Shown: one piece after another, positions 18,351 to 26,816 of the stretch
Position numbering within the stretch: the first letter of the stretch is position 1
How the letters are laid out: each line of letters starts with the position of its first letter
Assembly (NCBI RefSeq): GCF_010548375.1
Contig: NZ_JAAGLY010000018.1
Location: forward strand, 115,129-179,128
Direction: 5' to 3'
From: Streptomyces sp. SID13726
Lineage (GTDB): Bacteria; Actinomycetota; Actinomycetes; Streptomycetales; Streptomycetaceae
DNA length: 64,000 nt
Notes under the pieces: generated by a model
Told to the model about the DNA's origin: nothing
Seen by the model: only the letters and a program-made list of their open reading frames with translations
Databases searched by the model: none
Made by a program: the position numbers and the translations under genes

Positions 18351-18927
18351 GCCCACCTCGCAAGGCTCCAGAGCGGCTACGGCAGATATCACCGCCCCAG
18401 GATGTCGCCCGCTTCACAGCCCGACTCGGACAAAGACCTGAACACGAACTTCGCCTGCCCCGCCGACGCGCCTCGCCGTCGGCGTGAGGCAGGCGCTCCT
18501 CGACGGCGAAGACGACCGCACGGCCGCCGAGTACGTCGACCTCGCCTCGCTGGGCCCGCCCTACCGACATTCTCACCGGCGGCCCCAGACGCCGTACACG
18601 CGCTTGAGGCGCCGGGGTCGCCGCCGGGGCTGGACACCAGTTCAGCGACATTGAGGAGCGGGAGACTGCGGATCAGGCTGGTCACAGTCACCAAGTGACA
18701 ATTAATAGTCGCATCAAGACAAGTTTCGGGCCCTCGTCCGGTGCCAGCATCTTCGTCGGCGTCACCTCGCCAGCGTGACGATCTCCGTCTTCGAGGAAGC
18801 AGACAGAGCGATGCAAAACCACGTTCGTGCAGGACAGCCCCTCGTCCCGAGCGGTCACTGCGACGCCGGCGCGAGGAACATCTCATGTCGATCAAGACAG
18901 TCGTCATGATCGACAGCGGCCTCGAGG
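18351..18927 (+). other. gene-free stretch with relics
   Basis: A forward segment near 18462-18560 (RLAVGVRQALLDGEDD) looks like a piece of a lost small-domain protein, but no complete gene is present. A perfect inverted repeat GTCAC-CAA-GTGAC at 18687-18699, next to an AT-rich patch, may be an orphan operator. Confidence 0.4.
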
Positions 18928-19261
18928 CGCCCTGACCTCGACCTCGTCGTAGCAGGAGACGTTATCTGCGACGATCCGCCAGCTCTTTCGTGAGGCGCAG
19001 GATGACGGCATCGAGGCCTGGCTTGGTGCCATCGACACCATCGCGCGACGGAGGTCTCGCCGCATCGTCGCTGGCCATAGGAAAAGAACCCCGACGGCGC
19101 CCGCACGATCACTGGGGCCTGCGAGCAGCTGTCCTCGGCCGCCGAGGTTCCCGCCGAAGAATTCACCGCTCTGGATTTCCTCCGACGCCATGCTGGAGCG
19201 ATTTCCCCCTCGCGTCTCGAATGGCGCGCTGCGGGTCGGCGCCACGGCCCGGTACGCCTGA
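18928..19261 (+). pseudogene. decayed MBL-fold metallo-hydrolase, C-terminal half
   Basis: Three forward pieces in changing frames match one MBL-fold family: LDLDLVVAGDVIC (about 18933-18973), DDGIEAWLGAIDTIA followed by RRIVAGHRKR (about 19005-19085), and MLERFPPRVSNGALRVGATARYA ending at TGA 19259-19261. The zinc-binding HxHxDH region is missing. It lies 27 bp before the alcohol dehydrogenase and is non-functional. Confidence 0.65.
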
Positions 19262-19288
19262 CCACACACCTTGAGGAGAACCCCCGGC

Positions 19289-20329
19289 ATGACCACCGTT
19301 GCTGCGTACGCCGCACCCGCCGCCAAGGCTCGCCTGGAGCGCACCACCATCGAGCGCCGCGAGGTCGGTGAGTTCGACGTCCTGATCGACATCAAGTTCG
19401 TCGGCATCTGCCACACGGACATCCACCAGGCCCGCGAGGGCTGGGGTGAGGCGAGTTTCCCGATGGTGCCGGGCCACGAGATCGCGGGCGTCGTCTCCGA
19501 GGTGGGCTCCGGAGTCACCAAATTCGCCGTCGGCGACCGGGTGGGTGTCGGCTGCCTGGTCGACTCCTGCCGCGAGTGCGAGAACTGCAAGGTGGGCCTG
19601 GAGCAGCATTGTGCCCAGGGCATGGTCGGCACGTACAACGCCGTCGGCAAGGACGGCGAGCCCACCTATGGCGGCTACTCCGAAAAGATCGTCGTGGACG
19701 AGAACTACACCCTCCGTATCCCCGACGGCCTCTCCCTCGACGTGGCAGCGCCGCTGCTCTGCGCCGGCGTCACCGTGTACTCCCCTCTCAAGCACTGGAA
19801 CGCGGGCCCCGGCAAGCGGGTCGCGATCGTGGGCATGGGCGGCCTCGGCCACATGGGTGTCAAGATCGCGCACTCGCTCGGCGCCGAGGTGAGCGTCCTG
19901 TCGCAGTCCCTGAGCAAGCAGGAGGACGGCCTGAAGCTGGGCGCCGACCACTACTACGCCACCAGCGACCCGAAGACCTTCGAGGAGCTGAGCGGCACCT
20001 TCGATCTGATCCTGTCGACCGTGTCCGCTCCCCTGGACCTGGATGCCTACCTGTCGCTGCTGAAGACCGGCGGCGCCTTTGTGAACGTGGGCGTGCCCGA
20101 GGAGCCCGTCGGGCTCAACCTCTTCTCGGTGGTCGGCGGCCGCAAGGCCCTCGCGGGCTCTTTCATCGGCGGTATCCAGGAGACCCAGGAGATGCTGGAC
20201 TTCTGTGCCGAGCACGGCTTCGGCGCCGAGATCGAGCTGATCAACGCGTCCGAGATCAACGACGCGTACGAGAGAGTCCTGGCGAGCGACGTCCGCTACC
20301 GCTTCGTGATCGACGCCACCACCATCTGA
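19289..20329 (+). CDS. zinc-dependent alcohol dehydrogenase (CAD-like MDR)
   Basis: A 346-residue cytosolic NAD(P)-dependent alcohol/aldehyde oxidoreductase. Catalytic zinc ligands are C41 (GICHTD), H63-E64 (PGHE) and the cysteine in LLCAGVT near 157; structural zinc ligands are C94, C97, C100 and C108. The Rossmann motif GMGGLG lies near 180-185. This is the pattern of the cinnamyl-alcohol-dehydrogenase-like subfamily (YahK/AdhC type). The ATG at 19289 follows TTGAGGAGAA. It stands alone in its direction. Confidence 0.95.
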   Translation: MTTVAAYAAPAAKARLERTTIERREVGEFDVLIDIKFVGICHTDIHQAREGWGEASFPMVPGHEIAGVVSEVGSGVTKFAVGDRVGVGCLVDSCRECENCKVGLEQHCAQGMVGTYNAVGKDGEPTYGGYSEKIVVDENYTLRIPDGLSLDVAAPLLCAGVTVYSPLKHWNAGPGKRVAIVGMGGLGHMGVKIAHSLGAEVSVLSQSLSKQEDGLKLGADHYYATSDPKTFEELSGTFDLILSTVSAPLDLDAYLSLLKTGGAFVNVGVPEEPVGLNLFSVVGGRKALAGSFIGGIQETQEMLDFCAEHGFGAEIELINASEINDAYERVLASDVRYRFVIDATTI

Positions 20330-20561
20330 TGCGCTGCGCCCCTTTCATCGTCCGTTCGCGCTGAGGGGTGGGCTGGTGGGAGTTCTCCGCCCGGGTGTTC
20401 GGTCCTTCGACTGCCGGTCCTCCACCAAGCGCACCAGAGCCCGGTGCGCTCCGTAGCTGCGGAGCCGGTCGCCGACCAGCGCGTGTGAGGGGCCTGGCAC
20501 TGCTTCTTCATCAGCCTGGCGAGGAACCCTTTCACGGACGTCTCGCGCCGTGAGCCGAGGT

Positions 20562-22055
20562 CTACGTGTGCCCGCCCCCTGCCCGCGGCAACAGTGACAG
20601 GTTGCCGGCAGGGTGATCCTCAATCCAGGACAGGCCTCCGATGTCCAGGCGGTGGCGGGTGCGGGTGACGGCGACGTAGGCGAGGCGGGCTTCTCCGTCG
20701 TCGATCGGGCCGGGTACGGGGCGGCCGGTCTCGTCCAACTGGTCGCTGTCCTTGGGCGGGGTGAAGTCGTCGGCGATTTTCACCCGCGCCCATTCGCGGC
20801 CCTTGGCCTTGTGGGCGGTCGAGACGGTGACTTCGGCCTGTGGTTCGGGGACGAGTTGGGCAACGGCGGACAGGATGGCGTCCGTGCCGTGGGTCTCGAC
20901 GAGGTCGACCAGCGGCTGCAGATCACGTCCGGCCGGGTCGTGGGCGGCGTAGTCCTGCAGGTCCCCCCAGGAGGGGAACAGAACCAGCTCGGGGTGGGCG
21001 GTGCGGCGGCCCTCTTTGAGGTCGTGGGCGGCCAGGGCCAGCGCGCGCAAGCTGTCTCCTCCCCCGACCAGGGCGACCCGGTAGCCGGTGTCCAGCAGTT
21101 CCATGACCTGAGCCATGGCGCCGACGTTGGTGCGGCACAGCACGGCATCGGGCCGGGCGAGGGAACCGAGTTCGGTGGGCACGGCGGTGGTACCGGTGAG
21201 GCGGATGGGGGCGTCGGCGATGGCCAGCCAGCGGTTGGCTTCTTCGGCGAGGCGGGGGCCGAAGCGGAAGGACTGGGACAGGGCGAGCTGGGTGCCGTCG
21301 AAGCCGGTCATGACGTCCTTGGCGCCGCGCCACTGGTAGATGGCCTGGGCGGAGTCGCCGACCATCACCAGCTGGGCGTGGCCGCGCTGGTCGAGGAAGA
21401 TCTGCTCGACGACGGGGTTGGTGTCCTGGGCCTCGTCCAGGAGCAGGAAGTCAGTGTCGATTTTCGGACTCGTGAGGGCCCAGATTTTCAGGTAGTGGTC
21501 GTGGTCGAAGCGCACACAACCGTCGTCGGGGTGCTGGAGGTCGGCCCAGGCCTTGTGGGCGAAGGGCACGATGTGGGCGGCGAGTTGGGTGTGCAGGGCG
21601 CGGTCTTCCAGGCCCCGCAGGTGCGGGACGTGGTGGTCGGCGATGGCGGAGTCGGCGGTGTGGCAGAAGCGGGCCACGGTGCGCAAGGTGGCGTTGGAGA
21701 GGGTCTTTGGGGAGAGGTCGCGTTCGCCGATGCGGACCGCCTTCGTGATGCCGAGGGCTTGCCCGGTCTGCCAGGCCGGGCGGCGGGGAGCGTTCAGGCG
21801 GCGGGTGTAGCGGTGGCCGACGGCGGCGTAGGCCAGGGCGTGGGCGGTCTTGCACAGGACGTTGCGGGGGAAGCGGGCGGCGGCGTCCTGGGCGATGGCC
21901 CGGTTGTAGGCGAGGTAACGGCCGCGGCGGGGGGTGGTGTGGGCGAGCAGGGTCAAGGTGGTGGTCTTGCCGGTTCCTGCCCCTGCTTGCAGCGCCAGGT
22001 GCTCGCCTGCGGCGAAGGCGTCGGCTGCGGCGGTCTGTTCGTCGGTCGGCTTCAT
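20562..22055 (-). CDS. UvrD/PcrA-like superfamily 1 DNA helicase
   Basis: A 497-residue ATP-dependent helicase. Walker A is GAGTGKTT near residue 25, Walker B is FLLLDEAQDTNPV near 200, QAIYQWRGA is motif III, motif V is VSTAHKAKGREWARV and motif VI is LAYVAVTRTRHRLD. It is shorter than UvrD, lacking much of the 1B/2B insertions. The ATG at 22055 overlaps the upstream gene stop by 4 bp, so it is the third gene of a three-gene operon with the two unknown proteins. Convergent with the dehydrogenase; nothing was seen in 20330-20561. Confidence 0.9.
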   Translation of the reverse strand: MKPTDEQTAAADAFAAGEHLALQAGAGTGKTTTLTLLAHTTPRRGRYLAYNRAIAQDAAARFPRNVLCKTAHALAYAAVGHRYTRRLNAPRRPAWQTGQALGITKAVRIGERDLSPKTLSNATLRTVARFCHTADSAIADHHVPHLRGLEDRALHTQLAAHIVPFAHKAWADLQHPDDGCVRFDHDHYLKIWALTSPKIDTDFLLLDEAQDTNPVVEQIFLDQRGHAQLVMVGDSAQAIYQWRGAKDVMTGFDGTQLALSQSFRFGPRLAEEANRWLAIADAPIRLTGTTAVPTELGSLARPDAVLCRTNVGAMAQVMELLDTGYRVALVGGGDSLRALALAAHDLKEGRRTAHPELVLFPSWGDLQDYAAHDPAGRDLQPLVDLVETHGTDAILSAVAQLVPEPQAEVTVSTAHKAKGREWARVKIADDFTPPKDSDQLDETGRPVPGPIDDGEARLAYVAVTRTRHRLDIGGLSWIEDHPAGNLSLLPRAGGGHT

Positions 22056-22531
22056 GTGTGACTTTCGGGGCGTCGGGTGAGCGCATGTCCGACGGCGGAC
22101 AGCAGGTGGGCGGGGGTGGTGTGGGCAAGGAGCTGGCGCAGGGCGTGATCGAGGCGGTCGGCCTCCTGGTCGGCGCGTTCGGCAAGGGCCCGGTGGAGGG
22201 CCAGCTCCACGAAGCGTTCGGGGCTCTGCCCGGCGCACCGGGCGGCGGTCTTGAGGGTGGTGCACACGGCGGGCGGGAAGGCGACGTTGAGCAGGATCTG
22301 CCCGTTCGCGTCCGGATAGTGAGTGGTGATCACGTCGATGGGCAGCCGGGTCTCGAGCTGCCGGCGCAGCTGGTGTGCGGCCCGTTCGGGGGTCTTGGCG
22401 CGCGCCACGGCCAGGAGGTGGGTGGCGTCGTGGTTGGCCGCGAGCGGCATGGTGCGGGTGGCCTGGCGGAGCTCGGCCGGGGTGAGGGGCCGGGTCAGGG
22501 CGATGTCCAGGGCGTGGTGCGGCATCGTCAT
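22052..22531 (-). CDS. hypothetical protein, RHH-like C-terminal half
   Basis: A 159-residue protein not recognised. The second half (TTLKTAARCAGQSPERFVELALHRALAE, about 105-132) resembles a ribbon-helix-helix or arm-helix DNA-binding segment, but this is a weak similarity. The ATG at 22531 overlaps the upstream stop (ATGA); an ATG at 22525 has better spacing to AGGAAGG. Sandwiched between the DUF6083 protein and the helicase with overlaps on both sides, so the three are translationally coupled and probably act together. Confidence 0.75.
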   Translation of the reverse strand: MTMPHHALDIALTRPLTPAELRQATRTMPLAANHDATHLLAVARAKTPERAAHQLRRQLETRLPIDVITTHYPDANGQILLNVAFPPAVCTTLKTAARCAGQSPERFVELALHRALAERADQEADRLDHALRQLLAHTTPAHLLSAVGHALTRRPESHT

Positions 22532-23388
22532 GCCTTCCTGCGGTGGCATGGCGCGGGATGCGGCAGGCGGGTGTGGATGTGTTCTGCGTGCAGGAGGGGG
22601 TCGAAGACCTGCCAGCCGTCCTGGGCGAGACCGGCGGCACTCCACGTGGCGGCGTGGGAGGGGCAGCGCTGGGTGCGCCAGCGCAGCTGCTCGGTGCAGG
22701 GCAGACGGTTGAGGTCGTAGACGGCCAACCACCCGGCGGGCAGAGCGAGTTGGTCACTCTGCGGGTACGTGGGCAGCAGCGTCCACCGGCCTTGAGGGGC
22801 GTGGGGGGCGAGCACGGGCTGCGGGCAGCGGCGGCGCTGACGGGTCTGGGCCACGCACTGGATGTCCTCGATGGCGGTCTCGGCCAGGTAGCGGCCCAGC
22901 AGCAGTTGCACGACAGGCCGGGCGGGACGGCCCGTCGCGCCGGGGGCCGGCTCGCAGACGGCCGGGGCGGGGGTGAAGACGCCGTTGTCGATCAGGCGGC
23001 GGGTATGGACGGCGAGTTGGCGGCGTACGGCTTCAATATGCGGGCTGGTCGGAGCAGTTGGGGTGTGGCGGGGGCAGAGCACACTGTGCGGGACGCGGCA
23101 CCAGGCGCTGCCGTCGCCGTGCGGGTGGGCAATGCCGCTGCTCAGGTGCCAGCGGCAGGAGGCGGGGACGTCGGCGGCGGTCAGTTCGGTCGGGTGCAGT
23201 TCGATGGGGCGCTGGTCGGCGCGCTGGTGCCAGTTGATGCGGTTGCCGCACCAGCGGCAGCGGCCACTGTGGCCGGTGCGCAGCAGGCGGCTGGGGCTGG
23301 TGGCGGCCATCCGCAGGGGACGGCAGAGGGGGGCGGTGCGGGGGCTGCCGTGCCGGTGGCGGGCGGCGGGGGTGGGGTGGGGGCGCAT
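22528..23388 (-). CDS. DUF6083 domain protein
   Basis: A 286-residue protein with a cysteine/histidine-rich module at about 38-105 (TGHSGRCRWCGNRINWHQR ... CRVPHSVLCP) that I know as DUF6083 from streptomycetes; paired cysteines suggest a zinc ribbon. The C-terminal 150 residues have further Cys/His (CTEQLRWRTQRCPSH). The start is uncertain: ATG 23388 has no good ribosome site, and a TTG at 23433 would place a 22-bp palindrome inside the gene. First gene of the helicase operon. Function unknown. Confidence 0.75.
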   Translation of the reverse strand: MRPHPTPAARHRHGSPRTAPLCRPLRMAATSPSRLLRTGHSGRCRWCGNRINWHQRADQRPIELHPTELTAADVPASCRWHLSSGIAHPHGDGSAWCRVPHSVLCPRHTPTAPTSPHIEAVRRQLAVHTRRLIDNGVFTPAPAVCEPAPGATGRPARPVVQLLLGRYLAETAIEDIQCVAQTRQRRRCPQPVLAPHAPQGRWTLLPTYPQSDQLALPAGWLAVYDLNRLPCTEQLRWRTQRCPSHAATWSAAGLAQDGWQVFDPLLHAEHIHTRLPHPAPCHRRKA

Positions 23389-23400
23389 GACGGTGAACGT

Positions 23401-23422
23401 GCCAGGCGGCGCGCCGCCTGGC
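23401..23422. repeat. perfect 22-bp GC palindrome at the head of the helicase operon
   Basis: Bases 23401-23411 (GCCAGGCGGCG) are followed by their exact reverse complement at 23412-23422 with no spacer. It lies 13 bp before the DUF6083 ATG and could form a hairpin or cruciform in the leader, or be a dimeric regulator's site. Confidence 0.6.
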
Positions 23423-23560
23423 CGGTGTGGCAACGCCCGTTGTCCTGCGAATGGCGCACGGCAAGGGAACGCGCATGCGACAACGGGAACGTCCGCTCGG
23501 TGTCAGGTCACCGTTTCGGGTGATGTCGCATCGCGGCAGCGGAGGCTTTCGGCGAGCGGG

Positions 23561-23824
23561 TCAGGGTTGCGGCGTGCCGGATGGGGTGTGGTCGGAGCAC
23601 AGCGTCCCGAGGAGCTGTTCGATGGGGACGTCGAAGGCGTGGGCGATGGCGTGCCAGGTGGTGACGCTGCCGGTGGTGCGGCCGTGTTCCAGGTCGATGA
23701 GGGTGCGCCGGGCCAGGCCGCTGCGGGCGGCGAGTTCGTCGAAGGTCCAGCCGCGCTCGCCCCTGAGCCTCGCGAGTTCGACGCGCAGCGCGAGGAGGTC
23801 GGGATCGGGCGGCAAGATCGTCAC
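23561..23824 (-). CDS. XRE-family helix-turn-helix regulator
   Basis: An 87-residue single HTH domain: LRVELARLRGERGWTFDELAARSGLARRTLIDLEHGR, then a helix TTWHAIAHAFDVPIEQLL. The GTG at 23824 with GGATGG upstream is preferred over the GTG at 23875, which lies inside a repeat that looks like an operator. It is transcribed towards the helicase operon and away from the gene at 24003, so it may regulate both. Confidence 0.85.
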   Translation of the reverse strand: MTILPPDPDLLALRVELARLRGERGWTFDELAARSGLARRTLIDLEHGRTTGSVTTWHAIAHAFDVPIEQLLGTLCSDHTPSGTPQP

Positions 23825-23838
23825 CCCACCATCCGACG

Positions 23839-23875
23839 GTGCAGACCCCTGCCCTGTCAGTGCAGACCTCTGCAC
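23839..23875. promoter_or_regulatory. iterated GTGCAGACC sites upstream of the XRE gene
   Basis: GTGCAGACC occurs at 23839-23847 and 23860-23868, 21 bp apart (two helical turns). The second copy also forms an inverted repeat GTGCAGA-CC-TCTGCAC (23860-23875). This fits cooperative binding of a small HTH protein in the divergent promoter region. Confidence 0.55.
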
Positions 23876-24002
23876 TATTTGCTAGGGAAGGGGTGACATA
23901 CACGGCGCAGGGACCAGCGCTACGGTGCGGCCTGCTCCCGCCTCCTGCCGAGCGGGGTGCGGGAGTTCAGCGGCACGGACCGATCGGAGGAGAACGAGCC
24001 CG

Positions 24003-25043
24003 ATGAGGCTCTCCATCACGCGCGAAGCGGTGCAGCGCATCTGGACGGTACGGCTGAACCCGCAGGCCGGCGGCCCGCTGCTGGCCTGCCCGCATCCTCG
24101 CTGCGCGGCAGCCACTCCCCTGCCGGCCGGCTCCGCCCGGTCCGCCGCGCTGACACACCTTGCCCGTCATGCCCGAACGGACGTGCTGGCCCCGCACCTG
24201 CGGACCTGCCAGTGCCGGGAGCGGGGGTGCGCCTGGCACCGTCGCCACCGCGGGTGCGCCGGACCGGTTCTGCTCGCGCTGACCCGCGACCGCAGTGGCC
24301 GAACCTGGCGCCTGGCCGACGCCTGCGCCGCCTGCGCCGCGGCGATGAGCCACACGGCCGTCGTACCCGACACGTCACTCAGACCTGGGCGCAGATGCCC
24401 GGTGTCCCGCACGCCGGCGGCTCCGCCCAGGCCGTCTCACGGGCCGGGTGAGCGCATGCGGGTACGGGAGATGCTCACCTATCTCGCGGCAGCGCTGCCC
24501 CGCTTCACCTCCCCGGCCGCCCGTCTGCTGGCCCTGCAGTGCGTTCTGCGCGCCGATGACTGCGCTTATGTCCGGCTGCCGGGCGGCCTGTTGCGCAGCA
24601 TGCGGCTGTACGGCCGCAGGGAACTGTGGGAAGAGCTGGAGCATGCCGGCTGGCTGCGCTGCAGGGCCGGCAGGCATCGGCACGTGGAGGCCCAGCTCCT
24701 CGATGCCGGGGTCCTCGATCAGAGAGCTGGCCGCCGGATGCGGGCCCGTGCCGCCCAGTGGGCGCTGCGTCCCATCCCGGTGGCCCTGCCCGCCAGGTGG
24801 CCACCGTCCGTGCAACTGACCGCCCTGGCCGTGGCCTCCTGCACGTCGGGGGAGGCCGGCAGTGCCGACATGGAGGTGCTCGCCCGCCTGTGCGGGCACT
24901 CACCCCACCAGACCGAGGAGCTCCTCGACCGGCTGGTCACTACGCGCATGCTGACTTCCTGGCGGTACTACCGGGAGACCGACGAAGTCTCCTGGCACCT
25001 TCCGTCCCCGGCCAAGGCGGGCTGCACAGCTGGGCAGCAGTGA
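24003..25043 (+). CDS. hypothetical cysteine-rich protein with winged-helix-like C-terminus
   Basis: A 346-residue protein not recognised. Residues 18-115 contain paired cysteines and histidines (LACPHPRCAAA, then CQCRERGCAWHRRHRGCAG), suggesting a zinc-binding module; residues about 160-330 are helical with a segment (MEVLARLCGHSPHQTEELLDRLVTTRML) that looks like a winged helix. The ATG at 24003 follows GGAGGAGAACG. Divergent from the XRE gene. Arginine/alanine-rich composition fits DNA binding; function unknown. Confidence 0.75.
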   Translation: MRLSITREAVQRIWTVRLNPQAGGPLLACPHPRCAAATPLPAGSARSAALTHLARHARTDVLAPHLRTCQCRERGCAWHRRHRGCAGPVLLALTRDRSGRTWRLADACAACAAAMSHTAVVPDTSLRPGRRCPVSRTPAAPPRPSHGPGERMRVREMLTYLAAALPRFTSPAARLLALQCVLRADDCAYVRLPGGLLRSMRLYGRRELWEELEHAGWLRCRAGRHRHVEAQLLDAGVLDQRAGRRMRARAAQWALRPIPVALPARWPPSVQLTALAVASCTSGEAGSADMEVLARLCGHSPHQTEELLDRLVTTRMLTSWRYYRETDEVSWHLPSPAKAGCTAGQQ

Positions 25044-25271
25044 CCGTGCCCCCTGCCAGCGACCGTGCCCCGCAGGAGAGAGCGAGACAACACTCGGCAG
25101 GAACATCCGGCTCCGCTCGTGCGTACATGTCTCTAGGCTGTCGCAGTCCGCAGCAGTCGCGGTCTACGAGCGGCCCAGTTGTCGCAGACGAACGCATTCC
25201 GCATCCCTCGGCGGACTCGGCGCCTGCTAGTTTTCACCGCCACGGCCGTGAACTGAAGAAAGGCCCATGCC

Positions 25272-25907
25272 ATGCCCGAGAACCTGCCCCCCGCCTCCGA
25301 ACTGACATCGCAGTACAGCGCCCAGTTGGCGGGCGACGTCGAACGCAACACCAAGGAACAGGAACGCATCGGTGCAGAGATCGAAGCGCTGCAGGAGCAG
25401 TTGGGTGCCCTGCAGCACGACCACCGTGTGCTGGTGAGCATGCAGCAGGCCCTCGGCGGCGCAGGCCTGGCCCGGCCGGACACCACGGCTGCGCCGTCAG
25501 TGCCTGAGCAGGCCTCTGCCGAACCCAAGCCGGCCAAGGCGAAGAAGGCAGCCGCCGCAGGCGCGAAGAAGACGGCATCCAAGAAAACTGCCGCCAAGAA
25601 GACCGCAGCCAAAGCCTCGTCCGCGACGGCCTCCGCGACAGCCGCCGCGCCGACCCTCGTGGAGCTGATCCGCACTTACGTGGATCAGCAGAGCGAGCCG
25701 CGCTCCGCCGCAGAAATCTCCTCCGCACTTGGGCAGGCCCATCCCGAGCGCAACATCAAGACCACCGTCGTGCGCACCACCCTCGAGGGACTCGTTGCCA
25801 AGAGTCACGCTCACCGCACCAAGCAGGGCTCGTCCGTGTTCTATACCGCTGCGGCCGCCCCGGAACCCGCTGCGGTCGAGCCCCAGTCGGAGGCAGCGGC
25901 CGGCTGA
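25272..25907 (+). CDS. histone H1-like coiled-coil protein with lysine/alanine repeats
   Basis: A 211-residue protein in three parts: a coiled coil (about 20-60, EQERIGAEIEALQEQLGALQHDH), a basic linker of KKTA/KKTAA repeats (about 85-115) like the tails of bacterial H1 homologues, and a C-terminal winged-helix-like domain (about 125-190, LVELIRTYVDQQSEPRSAAEISSAL) that would recognise DNA. Probably a nucleoid-associated or regulatory DNA-binding protein. The ATG at 25272 follows GAAAGGCCC. Nothing was seen in 25044-25271. Confidence 0.8.
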   Translation: MPENLPPASELTSQYSAQLAGDVERNTKEQERIGAEIEALQEQLGALQHDHRVLVSMQQALGGAGLARPDTTAAPSVPEQASAEPKPAKAKKAAAAGAKKTASKKTAAKKTAAKASSATASATAAAPTLVELIRTYVDQQSEPRSAAEISSALGQAHPERNIKTTVVRTTLEGLVAKSHAHRTKQGSSVFYTAAAAPEPAAVEPQSEAAAG

Positions 25908-26218
25908 GCATCCGACGGCCCGTCATCGCATTCCTCGATCCCACGATCCGATGTCCTCCGGGGCCGAAGGTCGCTGCGCTGGGTGCGAACGGCGTACCGC
26001 CGTGCGCGGCTCACTGGTTGTTTTCTATCCGTTCGCGTGGTTCCTCGGGCCGTGGGAGCCAGGTGCCGTGGCGGCGCGGCAGACAACAGGGGATGCCGGT
26101 CGCCGGGCTGCCGCTGGTCAAGTCGTCGGCGACGGCCGTGTCCAGGGGCTGCTCGGGTGCCCTGGTCTTACGCCCGGCCCTCGGCGAGCCGGTACGGTGA
26201 TCAAGCCGGGTCACCTTC

Positions 26219-26392
26219 ATGGACTCCACCGGCATCAACATCTTCGTCGCCGCCCCCCGCACTCTCACCGAGGCCGACGGCAGGGTACGTCTGGCCGCAC
26301 CCGGCGAAGCCGTAATGCGCGCCCTGCAGATCGTCGGCGTCGACGCAGTGATCGACTGCCGTGAAGCCCTCCGCCAAGCACTCAGCGACTGA
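26219..26392 (+). pseudogene. STAS-domain anti-sigma antagonist, N-terminus lost
   Basis: Only the second half of a STAS domain remains: FMDSTGINIFVAA (with the serine normally phosphorylated by the partner kinase), then RVRLAAPGEAVMRALQIVGVDAVI and TGA at 26390-26392. A stop codon at 26198-26200 blocks any longer in-frame start, and the first 45 or so residues are absent. Bases 25908-26218 hold no gene. Confidence 0.6.
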
Positions 26393-26429
26393 CCGATCCC
26401 CCGTACCGGCCATGCGCTGACCGATCGGC

Positions 26430-26726
26430 TCAGTGCTGATGGTGGTCGCGTTTGGACAGGTAGAGGGGACTGAGCTGGCGCCAGTAGCCGTGCACGAGCT
26501 CTTCGGCCTCCTGCACCGCCCGCTGAGCGCCTGGCGCGTCCATCGGCAGGCATTGCTCGGCCTGAGCCGCGGTCGCGCCCATGCCCCGGACATCCCTCAG
26601 CGCCGTCCAGCGGGATACCGCAGCAGTGCGCGGCCTGCTCCTTCGGCCCGTCAGGCACCAGCGCGCGCACAGTATCGCGGCCACCACTGACAATGCGCTG
26701 GCGGCATAGACCTCATGACCGGCCAC
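26430..26726 (-). CDS. small membrane-anchored protein
   Basis: A 98-residue protein beginning with GTG at 26726 behind AGGAGGAGCCA, a strong ribosome site. Residues 5-22 (EVYAASALSVVAAILCAR) form one transmembrane helix, leaving a charged C-terminal tail ending HHQH. Function unknown; it stands alone between the STAS relic and the TetR gene. Confidence 0.6.
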   Translation of the reverse strand: MAGHEVYAASALSVVAAILCARWCLTGRRSRPRTAAVSRWTALRDVRGMGATAAQAEQCLPMDAPGAQRAVQEAEELVHGYWRQLSPLYLSKRDHHQH

Positions 26727-26816
26727 TGGCTCCTCCTGCCGGACACCCGTACGGACCGTGCCGGATTCATGTGCCCCGGTATCGGGGGGGGTTGAGCTTG
26801 CGTCGGTCGGCTGCGG

